From Achromobacter marplatensis (GTDB lineage Bacteria > Pseudomonadota > Gammaproteobacteria > Burkholderiales > Burkholderiaceae_B), in assembly GCF_002209535.1 (NCBI RefSeq), contig NZ_NJIG01000014.1, forward strand, positions 85,905-149,904: a DNA stretch of 64,000 nt. The letters run 5' to 3'. Position 1 is the stretch's first letter; each line of letters begins with the position of its first letter. Under the pieces are notes generated by a model. The model was not told the origin of the DNA. It ran no database searches and saw only the letters and a list, made by a program, of their open reading frames with translations. Positions 55,161-64,000 of the stretch are shown one piece after another. Both the position numbers and the translations under genes were made by a program.

Positions 55161-57113
55161 CTACAGCGGCAGCACGGCGCCCTGGCACAGGCGCGGGTCC
55201 GGCACGCCGGGCTTGCCGGCGTCGACACGGCCGGCCAGGCGACGTCCGAACGCCGGCAGCGCGGGGGCGCTGATTTCCAGGTCGTACCAGCCTTCACAGC
55301 CGGCGTATTTGAGTTCCAGCGCCCCGCCTGCCTGCACGTGCGCCATGGCGCGCCAGCCGTCACCCATGTATGACTCCACCTTCACGGGTTGCGGCGTGTC
55401 GCTGTGATTGATCAGGCGCAGGCGCAAGCCCGAGGTGACGGGAACGAACTGCGCCTCCAGCATGCCGGCATCCCGCGCATCGCCCCGGAATTGACGATGG
55501 AAGCCGTCCGGCCCCAAGAGCCACAGGTCATAAGCGCCATGCTCGCCCAGGCGCCAGCCGTCATCCAGCCGCGCGCCGTGGCCTACGGTGTAGCGACGGG
55601 GCGCATGCGCCAGGTCCAGGCGGTCGTACACATGCAGCACGGCGCCCGCGCTGCCGGAATTGCGCAAGGTCAGGCGGTAGTGCTCGCCGTCGGCCGTCAT
55701 GCGGCCCACTGCCTCAAGCGCGTAGGGCAGCGGGCAGGCGTGGCGGTTGCTGTCGGGATGAAGCGAACCCCGGTCGCCGGCAAAGTCGAACGCGGAGGTC
55801 AGGTCGCCGGCGACGGCGCGGCGCCACGGGCTGATATTGGGTTCGGCGACGCCGAAGCGGGCCTCCAGGAAGCGGATCACCGAGGTGTGGTCGAACACCT
55901 GCGAATTGACCCAGCCGCCGCGGCTCCAGGGTGACACCACCAGCATCGGCACGCGCGGGCCCAGGCCGAAACCGCGGCCGTGCAGGCTGGCGGGATCCTC
56001 GCTGGACGCGGCGCTGGGGCCGTGGCGGGTGTCGTGGTATTCGCCATCCAGCTCCACCGTGGACAGTCCGCCCGAGCGGCCGTCGGCATGGCGGGCGGGC
56101 GGCGCGGGCGGCGGCATGTGATCGAAGAAGCAGTCGTTCTCGTCGTAGGTGACGAGGAACACGCAGCGGCTCCAGGTCTCCGGGTTGCGGGTCAGGATGT
56201 CCAGCACGCGCTCGGTATATGCGCCGCCTTGGCGAGGCGACGACACTTCCGGATGTTCGGAATCAGCAGTGGGCGCGATGATCCAGGACACCTGGGGCAG
56301 CGTGCCCGCGTCGACGTCGCGGGCCAGGTCGTCCAGCGTATAGGTGGACAGGCCGCGGTCGCGCAAGGGGGCATCGGCCGCGCCGCTGGCGTGCTGGCGG
56401 CGGTACTGCCTGAAGCCGGCCAGCGGGTTGTCGTGGAAGTTGTCCGCCATGTCCTGGTACACGCGCCAGTCCACGCCGGCGGCTTGCAGGCGTTCAGGGT
56501 ACGTGGTCCAGGCGTAGCCTTCATCGGGCGGGCCCAGGCGGTCGAAAGTGTTGACCAGCGCGGGGCCGCCGGCCTGGCCCTGCGGATCGTTGGTGCCCGT
56601 CCACAGGAACAGCCGGTTGGGATTGGTGCCGGCGTGCAATGAGCAATGGTAGGCGTCGCACACGGTGAAGGCGTTGGCCAGCGCCGTCTGGAAGGGTACG
56701 TCGTCGCCGGTGTAGGCGCCCAGTCCCAGGCGGCTCTTGGCGGACAGCCATTGGTCCATGCGGCCGTCATTCCATGCGCGCTGCGCATCGTCCCAGGTGT
56801 GCGGCGTGATGTAGCCCACCGGCGTGTTGCTGGCATATTGCGTGCGCAACGCATAGGGTCGGCAGCTCGCCTCGCCATCCGACTGCGTCAGCACGTTGCC
56901 GGCCGCGGTGGGCGCCGGGTGCGGGTCCGCGAAACCGCGCACGCCGGGCAGCGTGCCGAAATAGTGGTCGAACGACCGGTTCTCCTGCATCAGGACGACG
57001 ACGTGCTGCACGTCGTGGAGCGTACCGGTCTTGCGGTCTGGGGCAATCGCCAGCGCGCGCGCGATGGACGGCGGCGGATCCGCGGGATGGGGCAAGCGCG
57101 ATTCTTCTCTCAT
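55161..57113 (-). CDS. Phosphocholine-type phospholipase C without its usual Tat leader
   Basis: 650 aa non-hemolytic-type phospholipase C of the acid-phosphatase-like PLC family. The active-site region HVVVLMQENRSFDHYFGTLPG starts at about residue 37, with TYDENDCFFDHMPPPAPP and GPRVPMLVVSPWSRGGWVNSQVFDHTS further on. Two C-terminal DUF756 repeats are present (roughly 480-640). Family members normally begin with a twin-arginine leader of 35-45 residues. Here the protein starts MREESRLPHPADPPPSIARALAIAP, with no RR motif or hydrophobic stretch, and a stop codon lies in frame 39 bases upstream of the ATG. The export route is therefore unclear. Confidence 0.88.
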   Translation of the reverse strand: MREESRLPHPADPPPSIARALAIAPDRKTGTLHDVQHVVVLMQENRSFDHYFGTLPGVRGFADPHPAPTAAGNVLTQSDGEASCRPYALRTQYASNTPVGYITPHTWDDAQRAWNDGRMDQWLSAKSRLGLGAYTGDDVPFQTALANAFTVCDAYHCSLHAGTNPNRLFLWTGTNDPQGQAGGPALVNTFDRLGPPDEGYAWTTYPERLQAAGVDWRVYQDMADNFHDNPLAGFRQYRRQHASGAADAPLRDRGLSTYTLDDLARDVDAGTLPQVSWIIAPTADSEHPEVSSPRQGGAYTERVLDILTRNPETWSRCVFLVTYDENDCFFDHMPPPAPPARHADGRSGGLSTVELDGEYHDTRHGPSAASSEDPASLHGRGFGLGPRVPMLVVSPWSRGGWVNSQVFDHTSVIRFLEARFGVAEPNISPWRRAVAGDLTSAFDFAGDRGSLHPDSNRHACPLPYALEAVGRMTADGEHYRLTLRNSGSAGAVLHVYDRLDLAHAPRRYTVGHGARLDDGWRLGEHGAYDLWLLGPDGFHRQFRGDARDAGMLEAQFVPVTSGLRLRLINHSDTPQPVKVESYMGDGWRAMAHVQAGGALELKYAGCEGWYDLEISAPALPAFGRRLAGRVDAGKPGVPDPRLCQGAVLPL

Positions 57114-57201
57114 GACAGCATTAATACGGCCAACAATGTTCGAATCTTAAGCGCAGCAGGCACTGCCGTCTTGATGATGTGCGGGCAGTCCCTGAAAACG
57201 C

Positions 57202-57227
57202 GAAGCCCCTCGCTGGCGAGGGGCTTC
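57202..57227 (-). terminator. Hairpin after yggX
   Basis: GAAGCCCCTCGC pairs with GCGAGGGGCTTC, a very stable 11-12 bp stem with a minimal loop. A long T run is absent, so termination efficiency is uncertain. It separates yggX from the phospholipase gene. Confidence 0.55.
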
Positions 57228-57271
57228 GGAGAGGCGCGCCGGATGCCGTCTGGCATGGTCGGCGAAGCGGA

Positions 57272-57544
57272 TCAGGCCGAGGGCGGGACGTAGCCGTGGG
57301 CTTCTACCGTACCGTCTTCGAACAGGAAGCGTTCCATCTGTTCTTTCAGGTACTTGCGCGCGCGGGCATCGGCCAGGTTCAGGCGGTTTTCGTTGACCAG
57401 GCGGGTCTGGATGGCTTTCCATTCTTCCCAAGCTTCCTTGGAAATGCTCTGCCAGATCTTCGTGCCGAGCTCGCCGGGGTAGGGAGGAAAGTCCAGCCCC
57501 TCGGCTTCACGCTTCAATTTCACACAGTTGACGATACGGGACAT
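57272..57544 (-). CDS. yggX: Probable Fe(2+)-trafficking/oxidative-damage protection protein YggX
   Basis: 90 aa protein beginning [21 protein letters not shown] with the conserved Cys7, followed by [20 protein letters not shown] and [21 protein letters not shown]. YggX proteins protect iron-sulfur clusters during oxidative stress. It lies about 100 bases behind argA on the same strand and may share its transcript. Confidence 0.95.
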   Translation of the reverse strand: MSRIVNCVKLKREAEGLDFPPYPGELGTKIWQSISKEAWEEWKAIQTRLVNENRLNLADARARKYLKEQMERFLFEDGTVEAHGYVPPSA

Positions 57545-57645
57545 GGTTCGCTGCCGAAAAGATGGATAACGGCGTATTTTAGCGGGCTTGGCGTCCGGAG
57601 GGCGCCAAGCCCCTTCGAGCCCTGCGGTCAGGGCCGTGGCGGCGG

Positions 57646-59004
57646 TTACAGCTTCTTGATGAAGACCATGCTGTTGCGCGAACGGTTGTAGTTGTTCTGC
57701 TTTTCGCGGGGCAGGTCCGTGACGCCGCCCTGCACGAATCCGCGCTTGATGAACCAGTGCGACGTCCGGGTGGTCAGCACGAACAGGCGCTTGGCGCCGG
57801 TGGCCCGGGCGCGGGACTCCATATGGCGCAGCAGGATTTCACCTTCGCCGGAGCCCTGCCATTCGGGGTGCACGATCAGGCAGGCCATTTCGGCCATATG
57901 CTCGTCGGCGAACGTATGCAGGGCGGCGCAGCCGTAGATCACGCCGTCGTGCTCCAGCACCGTGAAATTCTCCACGTCGCGTTCGATCACGCTGCGCGGG
58001 CGCGGCACCAGGGTGCCGTCGGCTTCCAGCGGTTCGATCAGGCTCAGGATGGCGCCCACGTCGTCGATTGTGGCGGCGCGCAGATCGTCCAGCGTGTCTT
58101 CCACCACCATGGTGCCCACGCCGTCGTGGGTGAAGATCTCGAGCAGCACGCTGCCGTCCAGCGCGAACGGCAGCAGGTGGGCGCGGGCCACGCCGCGTTT
58201 GACCGCCAGCGACGCGTATTGCAGGAAGGCGTGGGTTTCTTCGTCCAGTTCGCCCCCGGCCAGCAGCGCGTCGGCGTCCACACGGGCCAGTTCGGTGTCC
58301 AGCGTACCGTCGTCGTTCAGCACGCCTTGCGAGGTGGACAGGAAGATCAGCTTTTCGGCGCGCAGCGCCACGGCGACGCTAGTGGCCAGGTCTTCCATGG
58401 CCAGGTTGAACGCGTCGCCCGTGGGCGAGAAGCCCAGCGGCGACAGCAGCACCACCGACGAGCCTTTCTCGATGGCAAACTTCAATGCCTCGGTGTCGAT
58501 CTTGCGCACCTGGCCGGTGTGCTTGTAGTCCACCCCGTCCAGCACGCCGGTGGGACGTGCCGTCACGAAATTGCCCGAAATGACGCGGATGTGCGCGTGC
58601 GACATCGGCGTGTTGGGCAGACCCTGGCTGAAGGCGGCTTCGATGTCCAGGCGGATCTCGCCCGCGGCTTCCTTGGCGCATTCCAGCGCGGCGGCGTCGG
58701 TGGGGGACAGGCCGCGGTCGAACTGCTGCGTGAAACCCTTCAGGCGCAGCTGCTCATTGACCTGCGGGCGCGAGCCATGCACCAGCACCAGCCGGATCCC
58801 CAGCGACGACAGCAAGGACAGGTCCTGCACCAGCGTATTCAGCGCGCCGGCCTGTACCAGTTCGCCACCGAACGCCACCACGAATGTCTTGCCTCGGAAT
58901 GCATGCACATAGGGCGCCACGTCTCGAAACCATCGGACGAACTGGGCGGGTGCGAATTCTGGGGCTTCGAGGGCGGAGACGGTGTCTGGTTCCAGGTCGG
59001 GCAT
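57646..59004 (-). CDS. argA: Amino-acid N-acetyltransferase (N-acetylglutamate synthase)
   Basis: 452 aa first enzyme of arginine synthesis. The N-terminal amino-acid-kinase domain has [25 protein letters not shown] and [18 protein letters not shown]. The C-terminal GNAT domain has [25 protein letters not shown] and ends [16 protein letters not shown]. The kinase-like domain is the usual arginine feedback site. The start at 59004 is taken from family length (about 440-450 aa). It is divergent from hrpA. Confidence 0.95.
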   Translation of the reverse strand: MPDLEPDTVSALEAPEFAPAQFVRWFRDVAPYVHAFRGKTFVVAFGGELVQAGALNTLVQDLSLLSSLGIRLVLVHGSRPQVNEQLRLKGFTQQFDRGLSPTDAAALECAKEAAGEIRLDIEAAFSQGLPNTPMSHAHIRVISGNFVTARPTGVLDGVDYKHTGQVRKIDTEALKFAIEKGSSVVLLSPLGFSPTGDAFNLAMEDLATSVAVALRAEKLIFLSTSQGVLNDDGTLDTELARVDADALLAGGELDEETHAFLQYASLAVKRGVARAHLLPFALDGSVLLEIFTHDGVGTMVVEDTLDDLRAATIDDVGAILSLIEPLEADGTLVPRPRSVIERDVENFTVLEHDGVIYGCAALHTFADEHMAEMACLIVHPEWQGSGEGEILLRHMESRARATGAKRLFVLTTRTSHWFIKRGFVQGGVTDLPREKQNNYNRSRNSMVFIKKL

Positions 59005-59221
59005 GATGGGCGGAGGGATTCCTGAGAGTCGGTAAAAACGCGGCGCTTTGCCGCGCCATAGCGCCGTCCGGTGACGGCGTGGCGAAATTATATGGCCGTC
59101 GGGGGCGGGCGCAGGCGGAAAATCAGCGCTTATTTCGTACCCGATTTCTACCGCGTCCGGCGGGCAGGCGGGCAGGGAAGCCATAGAAATTTATAATGCC
59201 CGGCTAACCGGACTATCGTAC

Positions 59222-62200
59222 ATGCCTGAATCCTCCCGCCCGCGGGCGCCCAAGACGGCTTCCCCGGGGGCTCCGGCCGCCGCGGCCGACGCCGCCCGTG
59301 CGGCCAAACGGGCGCCGCGCCCCGAGCGTCCCGAGCGCCCCATCCCTGCCGTGACCTACCCCGAAGACCTGCCCGTCAGCGCGCGGCGGCAGGAGATCGC
59401 ACGTGCGATCGCTGGCCACCAGGTCGTGATCGTCAGCGGGGAAACCGGCTCGGGCAAGACCACCCAGTTGCCCAAGATCTGCCTGGAACTGGGCCGCGGC
59501 CGCCAGAAGATGATCGGCCATACCCAGCCGCGCCGTCTGGCCGCGACCTCGGTGGCCAAGCGCATCGCCGAAGAACTCAATACGCCGATGGGCGAAGTGG
59601 TGGGCTACCAGGTGCGGTTCAACGACCGCACGGGCCCCAACGCGTCTATCAAGCTGATGACCGACGGCATCCTGCTGGCCGAGTCGCAGCGCGATCCGCT
59701 TTTGCGCCGCTACGACACGATCATCATCGACGAGGCGCATGAACGCAGCCTGAACATCGATTTCCTGCTGGGCTACCTGAAGCAGCTGCTGCCGCGGCGC
59801 CCGGACCTGAAGCTGATCATCACGTCGGCCACCATCGACGCCGAGCGCTTTGCCCGCCATTTCGCCGCATCCGAGGACAAGCCCGCGCCGGTGATCGAGG
59901 TATCGGGCCGCCTGTACCCGGTCGAAGTCCGCTACCGCCCCGTGCGCGAGGAACTGGCCGAGGACGACGCGGCACCCGCCGCCAAGCCCGGCCGCGACCG
60001 CGAGCGCATGTCGGGCGACGAAGAACGCGACCTGATCGACGCCATCGTGGACGCCGTGGACGAATGCGCCCGGCACGGCCCGGGCGACGTGCTGGTGTTC
60101 CTGCCCGGCGAACGCGAAATCCGCGAATCCGCCGAAGCCCTGCGCAAGCGGCACCCCGCCGGCACCGAGGTGCTGCCGCTGTACGCACGCCTGTCGCAGG
60201 CCGAGCAGGAACAGATCTTCCATCCGCGCACCAACGCGCGGCGCATCGTGCTGGCCACCAACGTGGCCGAAACGTCGCTGACGGTGCCGGGCATCCGCTT
60301 CGTGGTCGACAGCGGGTTGGCACGCATCAAGCGCTATTCCTGGCGCAACAAGGTCGAGCAACTGCGGATCGAACCGATCAGCCGCGCCTCGGCCAACCAG
60401 CGCGCCGGCCGTTGCGGCCGGGTGGGGCCGGGCCTGTGCATCCGTCTGTACGACGAGCTGGACTTCAACAACCGCGCCGCCTTCACCGATCCGGAAGTGC
60501 TGCGCTCGTCGCTGGCCTCCGTCATCCTGCGGATGAAGTCGCTGAAGCTGGACGATATCGAGCAGTTCCCGTTCGTGGAGGCGCCGCCTGGGCGCGCGGT
60601 GGCCGACGGCTATCACCTGCTGCAGGAGCTGGGCGCAATCGAACTGGCGTCCGCATCGGACGATGAGGGCGAGGCCTCGCGGACCGGCGCGTCGTTCGTA
60701 CTGACCGAGACGGGGCACGAGCTGGCCAAGCTGCCGGTGGATCCGCGTATCGGCCGCATGATCCTGGCCGCGCGCGAACACCAGTGCCTGTCCGAAATGC
60801 TGATCATCGCATCGGCCCTGTCGGTGCAGGACGCGCGCGATCGCCCCATGCAGGAACGCGAGGCTGCGGAAGCGGCGCACGCCAAGTTCGCCGACGACAA
60901 GTCGGAATTCATTTCCTTCCTGAAACTGTGGCGCTGGTATGGCGAACAGGTGCAGCACAAGGCGTCCCAGCGCAAGCTCGTGAACCTGCTGCGGCAGAAT
61001 TTCCTGTCGCCGATCCGGCTGCGCGAATGGCACGACGTGCACACCCAGTTGTCCGCGCTGGTGGGCGAGCAGGGCTGGCGCGTCAATCAGGCGGAAGCCA
61101 CCTACGAACAGCTGCATCTGGCGCTGTTGTCCGGCCTGTTGGGCAATATCGGCTTCAAGAGCGACGAGGGCGGCCATTACCAGGGCGCCCGCGAAATCCG
61201 CTTCCATATCCACCCGGGTTCGCGCCTGGTGAAGAAGGCGGGACGCTGGATCATGGCGGCCGAACTGGTCGAAACCACGCGGCTGTACGCGCGCTGCGTC
61301 GCCCGGATCGATCCGGTGTGGCTGGAAAAAGTGGGCGCCCACCTGATCCGCAAGAACTGGTCGGACCCGCGCTGGGAAAAGAAGGCCGGGCAGGTCGTGG
61401 CCAACGAGCGCGCCACGCTGTACGGGCTGACCATCTACACGGGCCGCCGCATCCACTACGGCCGCGTGAACCCGACCCATGCGCGCGAACTGTTCATCCG
61501 CCAGGCGCTGGTGCCCGGCGAGATCGACACGCGACTGCCCTTCGTGGCGCACAACCGCAAGCTGATTGCCGGCATCGAAAAGCTGGAGCATCAGACGCGC
61601 CGCCCGGACATCCTGGTGGACGACGAACTGATCTTCGCCTTCTATGACCGCCAGTTGCCCGCAGACATTTCCCAGACGGCGTCACTGGAAAAGTGGGTGT
61701 CCAGCCTGGACAAGGCGGCCGCCGCCAAGCTGATGCTGACCCGCGACGAGCTGATGCGGCACGAAGCCGCCGGCGTCACGACCGATGTCTTCCCCAAGAA
61801 GGTGGAATGGCAAGGCGTGTCGATGGCGCTGGACTACCACTTCGAACCCGGTTCGCCGCGTGACGGCGTGACGCTGTCGGTGCCGTTGTTCGCGCTGAAC
61901 CAGATCGACCCTGACCGCTGCGAGTGGCTGGTGCCCGGCATGCTGAAGGAAAAGGTCCATCTGCTGCTGAAATCGCTGCCGCAAAAGCTGCGCCGCCATT
62001 GCGTGCCGCTGCCCGACTATGCCGCCGGCTTCTACGAGCGCTGGTTCGAACGGCAGGCCGATCCGCAGCAAGGCCTGGTGGATGCCATCATCGCCGATAT
62101 GTGGGACCAGGTGCAGGTGCGTCCGGCCGTGGGCGATTTCAAGCTTGAAACCTTGCCCGCCCACCTGTTCATGAATTTCCGCGTGGTGGACGAACATGGC

Positions 62201-63166
62201 CGCATGCTGGCCGCCGGGCGCAACCTGGCGCAGTTGCGGGCCGAATTCGGCAAGCAGGCGCAGGCCACTTTCCAGCAACTGGCGGCCAGCGATACACAGG
62301 TTGCCCAGGCGCTGGCGCACGAGAACCTGACGACGTGGTCGTTCGGCCCCTTGCCGGAGATCATGGAGATCAAGCGGCGCGGCCAGTCCGTCATCGGCTA
62401 TCCGGCCCTGGTGGACCGGGGCACGCATTGCGACCTGGACGTGTTCGACGATCCGGACGAGGCGCGCAAGCACCACCGCGCGGGCCTGTTGAAGCTCTTC
62501 CGGCTGGGGCTGCGCGAGCAGGTCAAGTTCCTGGAAAAGAACCTGGCGGACCTGACCAAGATCAGCATGCTGTACATGACGCTGGGCACGCAGGAAGAAC
62601 TGCGCGACCAGATCATCGATTGCGCGCTGGGGCAGGCGTGCCTGGCCGAGCCGTGGCCGGTGAACGAGCAGCAATTCGACGCGCGCCGCACGGAAGGCAA
62701 GGGCCGTCTGGGCCTGCTGGCGCAGGAAGTGGCCAGGCTGGCCGGCGCGGTGCTGACGGAATACGCGGCGCTGCAACGCAAGCTGCCGCAGGCCAAGCCG
62801 CATGCGGCCGCCTACGCGGACCTGCAGCAGCAGATCGGCGCGCTGATGCCGAAGATGTTCATCCGCGATACGCCTTATTCGCAACTTTCACACTATCCGC
62901 GCTACCTGAAGGCGGCAGTGGCCCGCATCGACAAGTTGCGGGCGGACCCGGGACGCGACGCAAAACTGGTCACGGAAATGGCGCCGCTGGTGACGCAATA
63001 TCAGCGGGCGAGGGCGGCATTGAAAGGCGCGCCGGATCCGCGGCTGGACGAGTTCCGGTGGTTGCTGGAGGAACTGCGGGTAGCGTTGTTTGCGCAGGAA
63101 CTTCGGACGCCGATGCCGGTGTCGGTCAAGCGGTTGATGAAGAGTTGGGAGTCCTTGAAGCGGTGA
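59222..63166 (+). CDS. hrpA: ATP-dependent RNA helicase HrpA
   Basis: 1314 aa DEAH-box helicase. Walker A VSGETGSGKTTQL is near residue 70, the DEAH box is in IIIDEAHERSLNIDF and SAT in IITSATIDAERFARHF. Motifs V and VI are in LATNVAETSLTVPGI and QRAGRCGRVGPG. The HA2/OB region follows, with the long HrpA-specific C-terminal domain (DUF3418) after about 700. A basic Ala/Pro-rich N-terminus precedes the helicase core. HrpA rescues stalled ribosomes in E. coli. Repeat copy C begins 57 bases after the stop. Confidence 0.96.
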   Translation: MPESSRPRAPKTASPGAPAAAADAARAAKRAPRPERPERPIPAVTYPEDLPVSARRQEIARAIAGHQVVIVSGETGSGKTTQLPKICLELGRGRQKMIGHTQPRRLAATSVAKRIAEELNTPMGEVVGYQVRFNDRTGPNASIKLMTDGILLAESQRDPLLRRYDTIIIDEAHERSLNIDFLLGYLKQLLPRRPDLKLIITSATIDAERFARHFAASEDKPAPVIEVSGRLYPVEVRYRPVREELAEDDAAPAAKPGRDRERMSGDEERDLIDAIVDAVDECARHGPGDVLVFLPGEREIRESAEALRKRHPAGTEVLPLYARLSQAEQEQIFHPRTNARRIVLATNVAETSLTVPGIRFVVDSGLARIKRYSWRNKVEQLRIEPISRASANQRAGRCGRVGPGLCIRLYDELDFNNRAAFTDPEVLRSSLASVILRMKSLKLDDIEQFPFVEAPPGRAVADGYHLLQELGAIELASASDDEGEASRTGASFVLTETGHELAKLPVDPRIGRMILAAREHQCLSEMLIIASALSVQDARDRPMQEREAAEAAHAKFADDKSEFISFLKLWRWYGEQVQHKASQRKLVNLLRQNFLSPIRLREWHDVHTQLSALVGEQGWRVNQAEATYEQLHLALLSGLLGNIGFKSDEGGHYQGAREIRFHIHPGSRLVKKAGRWIMAAELVETTRLYARCVARIDPVWLEKVGAHLIRKNWSDPRWEKKAGQVVANERATLYGLTIYTGRRIHYGRVNPTHARELFIRQALVPGEIDTRLPFVAHNRKLIAGIEKLEHQTRRPDILVDDELIFAFYDRQLPADISQTASLEKWVSSLDKAAAAKLMLTRDELMRHEAAGVTTDVFPKKVEWQGVSMALDYHFEPGSPRDGVTLSVPLFALNQIDPDRCEWLVPGMLKEKVHLLLKSLPQKLRRHCVPLPDYAAGFYERWFERQADPQQGLVDAIIADMWDQVQVRPAVGDFKLETLPAHLFMNFRVVDEHGRMLAAGRNLAQLRAEFGKQAQATFQQLAASDTQVAQALAHENLTTWSFGPLPEIMEIKRRGQSVIGYPALVDRGTHCDLDVFDDPDEARKHHRAGLLKLFRLGLREQVKFLEKNLADLTKISMLYMTLGTQEELRDQIIDCALGQACLAEPWPVNEQQFDARRTEGKGRLGLLAQEVARLAGAVLTEYAALQRKLPQAKPHAAAYADLQQQIGALMPKMFIRDTPYSQLSHYPRYLKAAVARIDKLRADPGRDAKLVTEMAPLVTQYQRARAALKGAPDPRLDEFRWLLEELRVALFAQELRTPMPVSVKRLMKSWESLKR

Positions 63167-63223
63167 TCGCGAGGCTTCGGATCTTCTTGCTTCGTGGCCC
63201 ATGCGTTGTGCTTCGTAGGCCGC

Positions 63224-63608
63224 TGGTCGGCGGGGCGGCCTGACTGCGCGCGCCCACGATTGCGGTCCGGAGCCTTCGCTCCGGACTCTCCCGTCGTCAT
63301 CTTCGTCCTCGCCTTCGGCGACTCCTTCAGATTCCCTCGGGCGCATCAAGGTTGCGCGCAGTCAGGCCGCCCCGCCGACCACCTGCCGCCGTCTTGGCGT
63401 GGTGCGTCGCCAGGTCCAGGATCCTTGACGAGTCTTACGGTGCCCGCCGATTGCGGCCGCGCGGGCGGCCATAATCGGCATACGCGTCTTCAGGTTCTGT
63501 GGGCCCTGTCGTTTCTCTGGCAGATCCGTCGATATCGTCAATCGTAGGATGGGTGAAGCGCGGCAATTCGGGCAGAAGAGCCGGGCTGCCCATCGCGCGC
63601 AACCCATC
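63224..63608 (+). repeat. Composite structured repeat, copy C (type II)
   Basis: Downstream of hrpA in the 830-base gene-free end of the window. Outer arms 63224-63251 and 63354-63381 pair perfectly over 28 bp. Hairpin 1 is 63265-63272 with 63279-63286, and hairpin 2 is TCGCC/GGCGA (63309-63313, 63317-63321). The conserved blocks are as in the other copies, with GGGCGCATCAAGG at the core end as in copy D. Module 2 is type II: GGCCGCGCGGGCGGCC inside CCGATT...AATCGG (about 63447-63480), then CATACGCGT. Module 3 runs from GATGGGT (63548-63554) to ACCCATC (63602-63608). Confidence 0.85.
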
Positions 63609-63674
63609 GCTCCATCCCCCGGCGCAAGACACCGCGCAACCCATCGCCCCACCCCCCGACGCAAGACACCGCGT
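63601..63674. repeat. Tandem duplication of a 37-base unit
   Basis: Units 63601-63637 and 63638-63674 both begin AACCCATCGC and contain CGCAAGACACCGCG; they differ at about four positions. The unit joins the end of module 3 to the start of module 2 of copy E. Confidence 0.75.
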
Positions 63675-63888
63675 AAGCCCCCAAAGGCCGCCCGCGCGGC
63701 CGGCCGGGGGCGGGCCCCGCAAGATATTCCTCACCCTCTCCATCCGGGGCAAGAACCCTAAGCACCCGGTCCTCCCCCACTGACGTGAGATTGCACCTGA
63801 CCGAGCCTGGTGTGGCGGGGGCCTGGGGGGCGCGGGGCGTCGATAAGCCCAAGGGAATCCGAAGGCAGTTGCCGCAGGCAACAACGAG
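63655..63888 (-). repeat. Composite structured repeat, copy E (type I), interrupted
   Basis: Read on the minus strand. Module 2 covers about 63655-63760 and contains GGCCGCGCGGGCGGCC; the linker has TGACGT at 63781. One outer arm lies around 63813-63839. Hairpin 2 is GTTGCC/GGCAAC (63868-63873, 63877-63882). Similarity to the core stops at about 63888, before hairpin 1, where the insertion sequence begins. The other half and second arm should lie beyond the window. Confidence 0.75.
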
Positions 63889-64000
63889 ATTCTATGGTTT
63901 GGGTCAACCTACACCCGGACGCAGTTTCCCGGGATCGAAGGGCTGGCCAGTACGCCAGACTCCGTAAGCGATGCGTAGCAGCTTTCGAGCGATCACAACC
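63889..64000 (-). mobile_element. End of an IS110-family insertion sequence (partial)
   Basis: From about 63889 the sequence no longer matches the repeat and instead holds the 3' end of an IS110-type transposase gene with only about 15 non-coding bases after its stop. The short non-coding end next to the transposase 3' end fits the IS110 group, whose long non-coding end lies on the other side. The element continues past the window. Confidence 0.65.
63904..64000 (-). CDS. IS110-family transposase, C-terminal fragment (runs off the window)
   Basis: Only the last 31 codons and a TGA stop are present. The peptide contains ARKLLRIAYGVWRTGQPFDP, the pattern found at the C-terminus of IS110/IS116/IS902 transposases. 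These are DEDD/serine recombinases which, in studied members, are guided by a bridge RNA. The gene is cut by the window edge, not by a mutation that I can see. Confidence 0.65.
   Translation of the reverse strand, partial: VVIARKLLRIAYGVWRTGQPFDPGKLRPGVG

Noticed and set aside
59213..61591. A 792-codon open frame antisense to hrpA; similar long frames lie opposite the FtsX-type permease and rlmB.
   Set aside because: Long antisense frames are expected in GC-rich genes. Their products are His/Arg/Gln-rich and low in complexity, and they resemble no family.
63601..63674. Possible start of a CRISPR array (two 37-base units).
   Set aside because: The units are directly adjacent with no spacer, only two exist, and no cas genes are present.

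Overview
The window is a chromosomal stretch of a GC-rich betaproteobacterium. Gene content and wording of the proteins fit Alcaligenaceae (Achromobacter/Bordetella group): an orphan Bug-type solute-binding protein, several ABC and TRAP uptake systems, a Kdo kinase, and scattered arg genes. The genus is an inference, not something the sequence proves. No prophage, plasmid or CRISPR signature is visible. Most of the window is ordinary core genome interrupted by catabolic/uptake operons. Region by region: 1-2.2 kb has a GNAT acetyltransferase, three identical tRNA-Leu(CAG) genes and a DTW-domain tRNA-modification gene. 2.2-7.6 kb has RNase R, the 23S rRNA methyltransferase RlmB, a PLP transsulfuration-type enzyme and a PiuC hydroxylase. 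8-15 kb has HU, tRNA-Val, a Fur-boxed tonB-exbB-exbD operon, a two-component system and the Kup potassium transporter. 15.5-24 kb has argG, a LysR-controlled lactone/aromatic catabolic operon, and argF-argD. 24.7-34.9 kb has a GntR regulator divergent from an operon encoding a racemase-like protein, a complete peptide-type ABC transporter and two amidohydrolase-fold enzymes, probably for uptake and ring opening of a cyclic amide or N-heterocycle. 36-38.9 kb is a DctPQM TRAP transporter. 39-47.8 kb has an FtsX-type permease, a truncated hemoglobin, a Kdo kinase, the PotFGHI putrescine transporter, an ArsC/Spx-like protein and a 3-methyladenine glycosylase. 47.8-63.2 kb has a YrbL-like kinase fold, RmuC, an amidase, an AidB-like dehydrogenase, rpiA, phoU, a phospholipase C lacking its Tat leader, yggX, argA and hrpA. 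The most unusual content is in the gene-free gaps. Five copies (A 14985, B 34911, C 63224, D about 35735 reversed, E about 63655 reversed) of a composite, hairpin-rich repeat are found there. Each full copy has long outer inverted arms whose sequence differs from copy to copy but which still pair within a copy. Inside are two hairpins with compensatory base changes and strongly conserved unpaired blocks. A second hairpin module and a GATGGGT...ACCCATC module follow. The four copies that can be judged lie 37-67 bases behind a stop codon and point in the direction of that gene. The fifth is cut by the end of an IS110-family insertion sequence that runs off the window. This looks like a structured DNA or RNA element of unknown function and is the main candidate for something undescribed.
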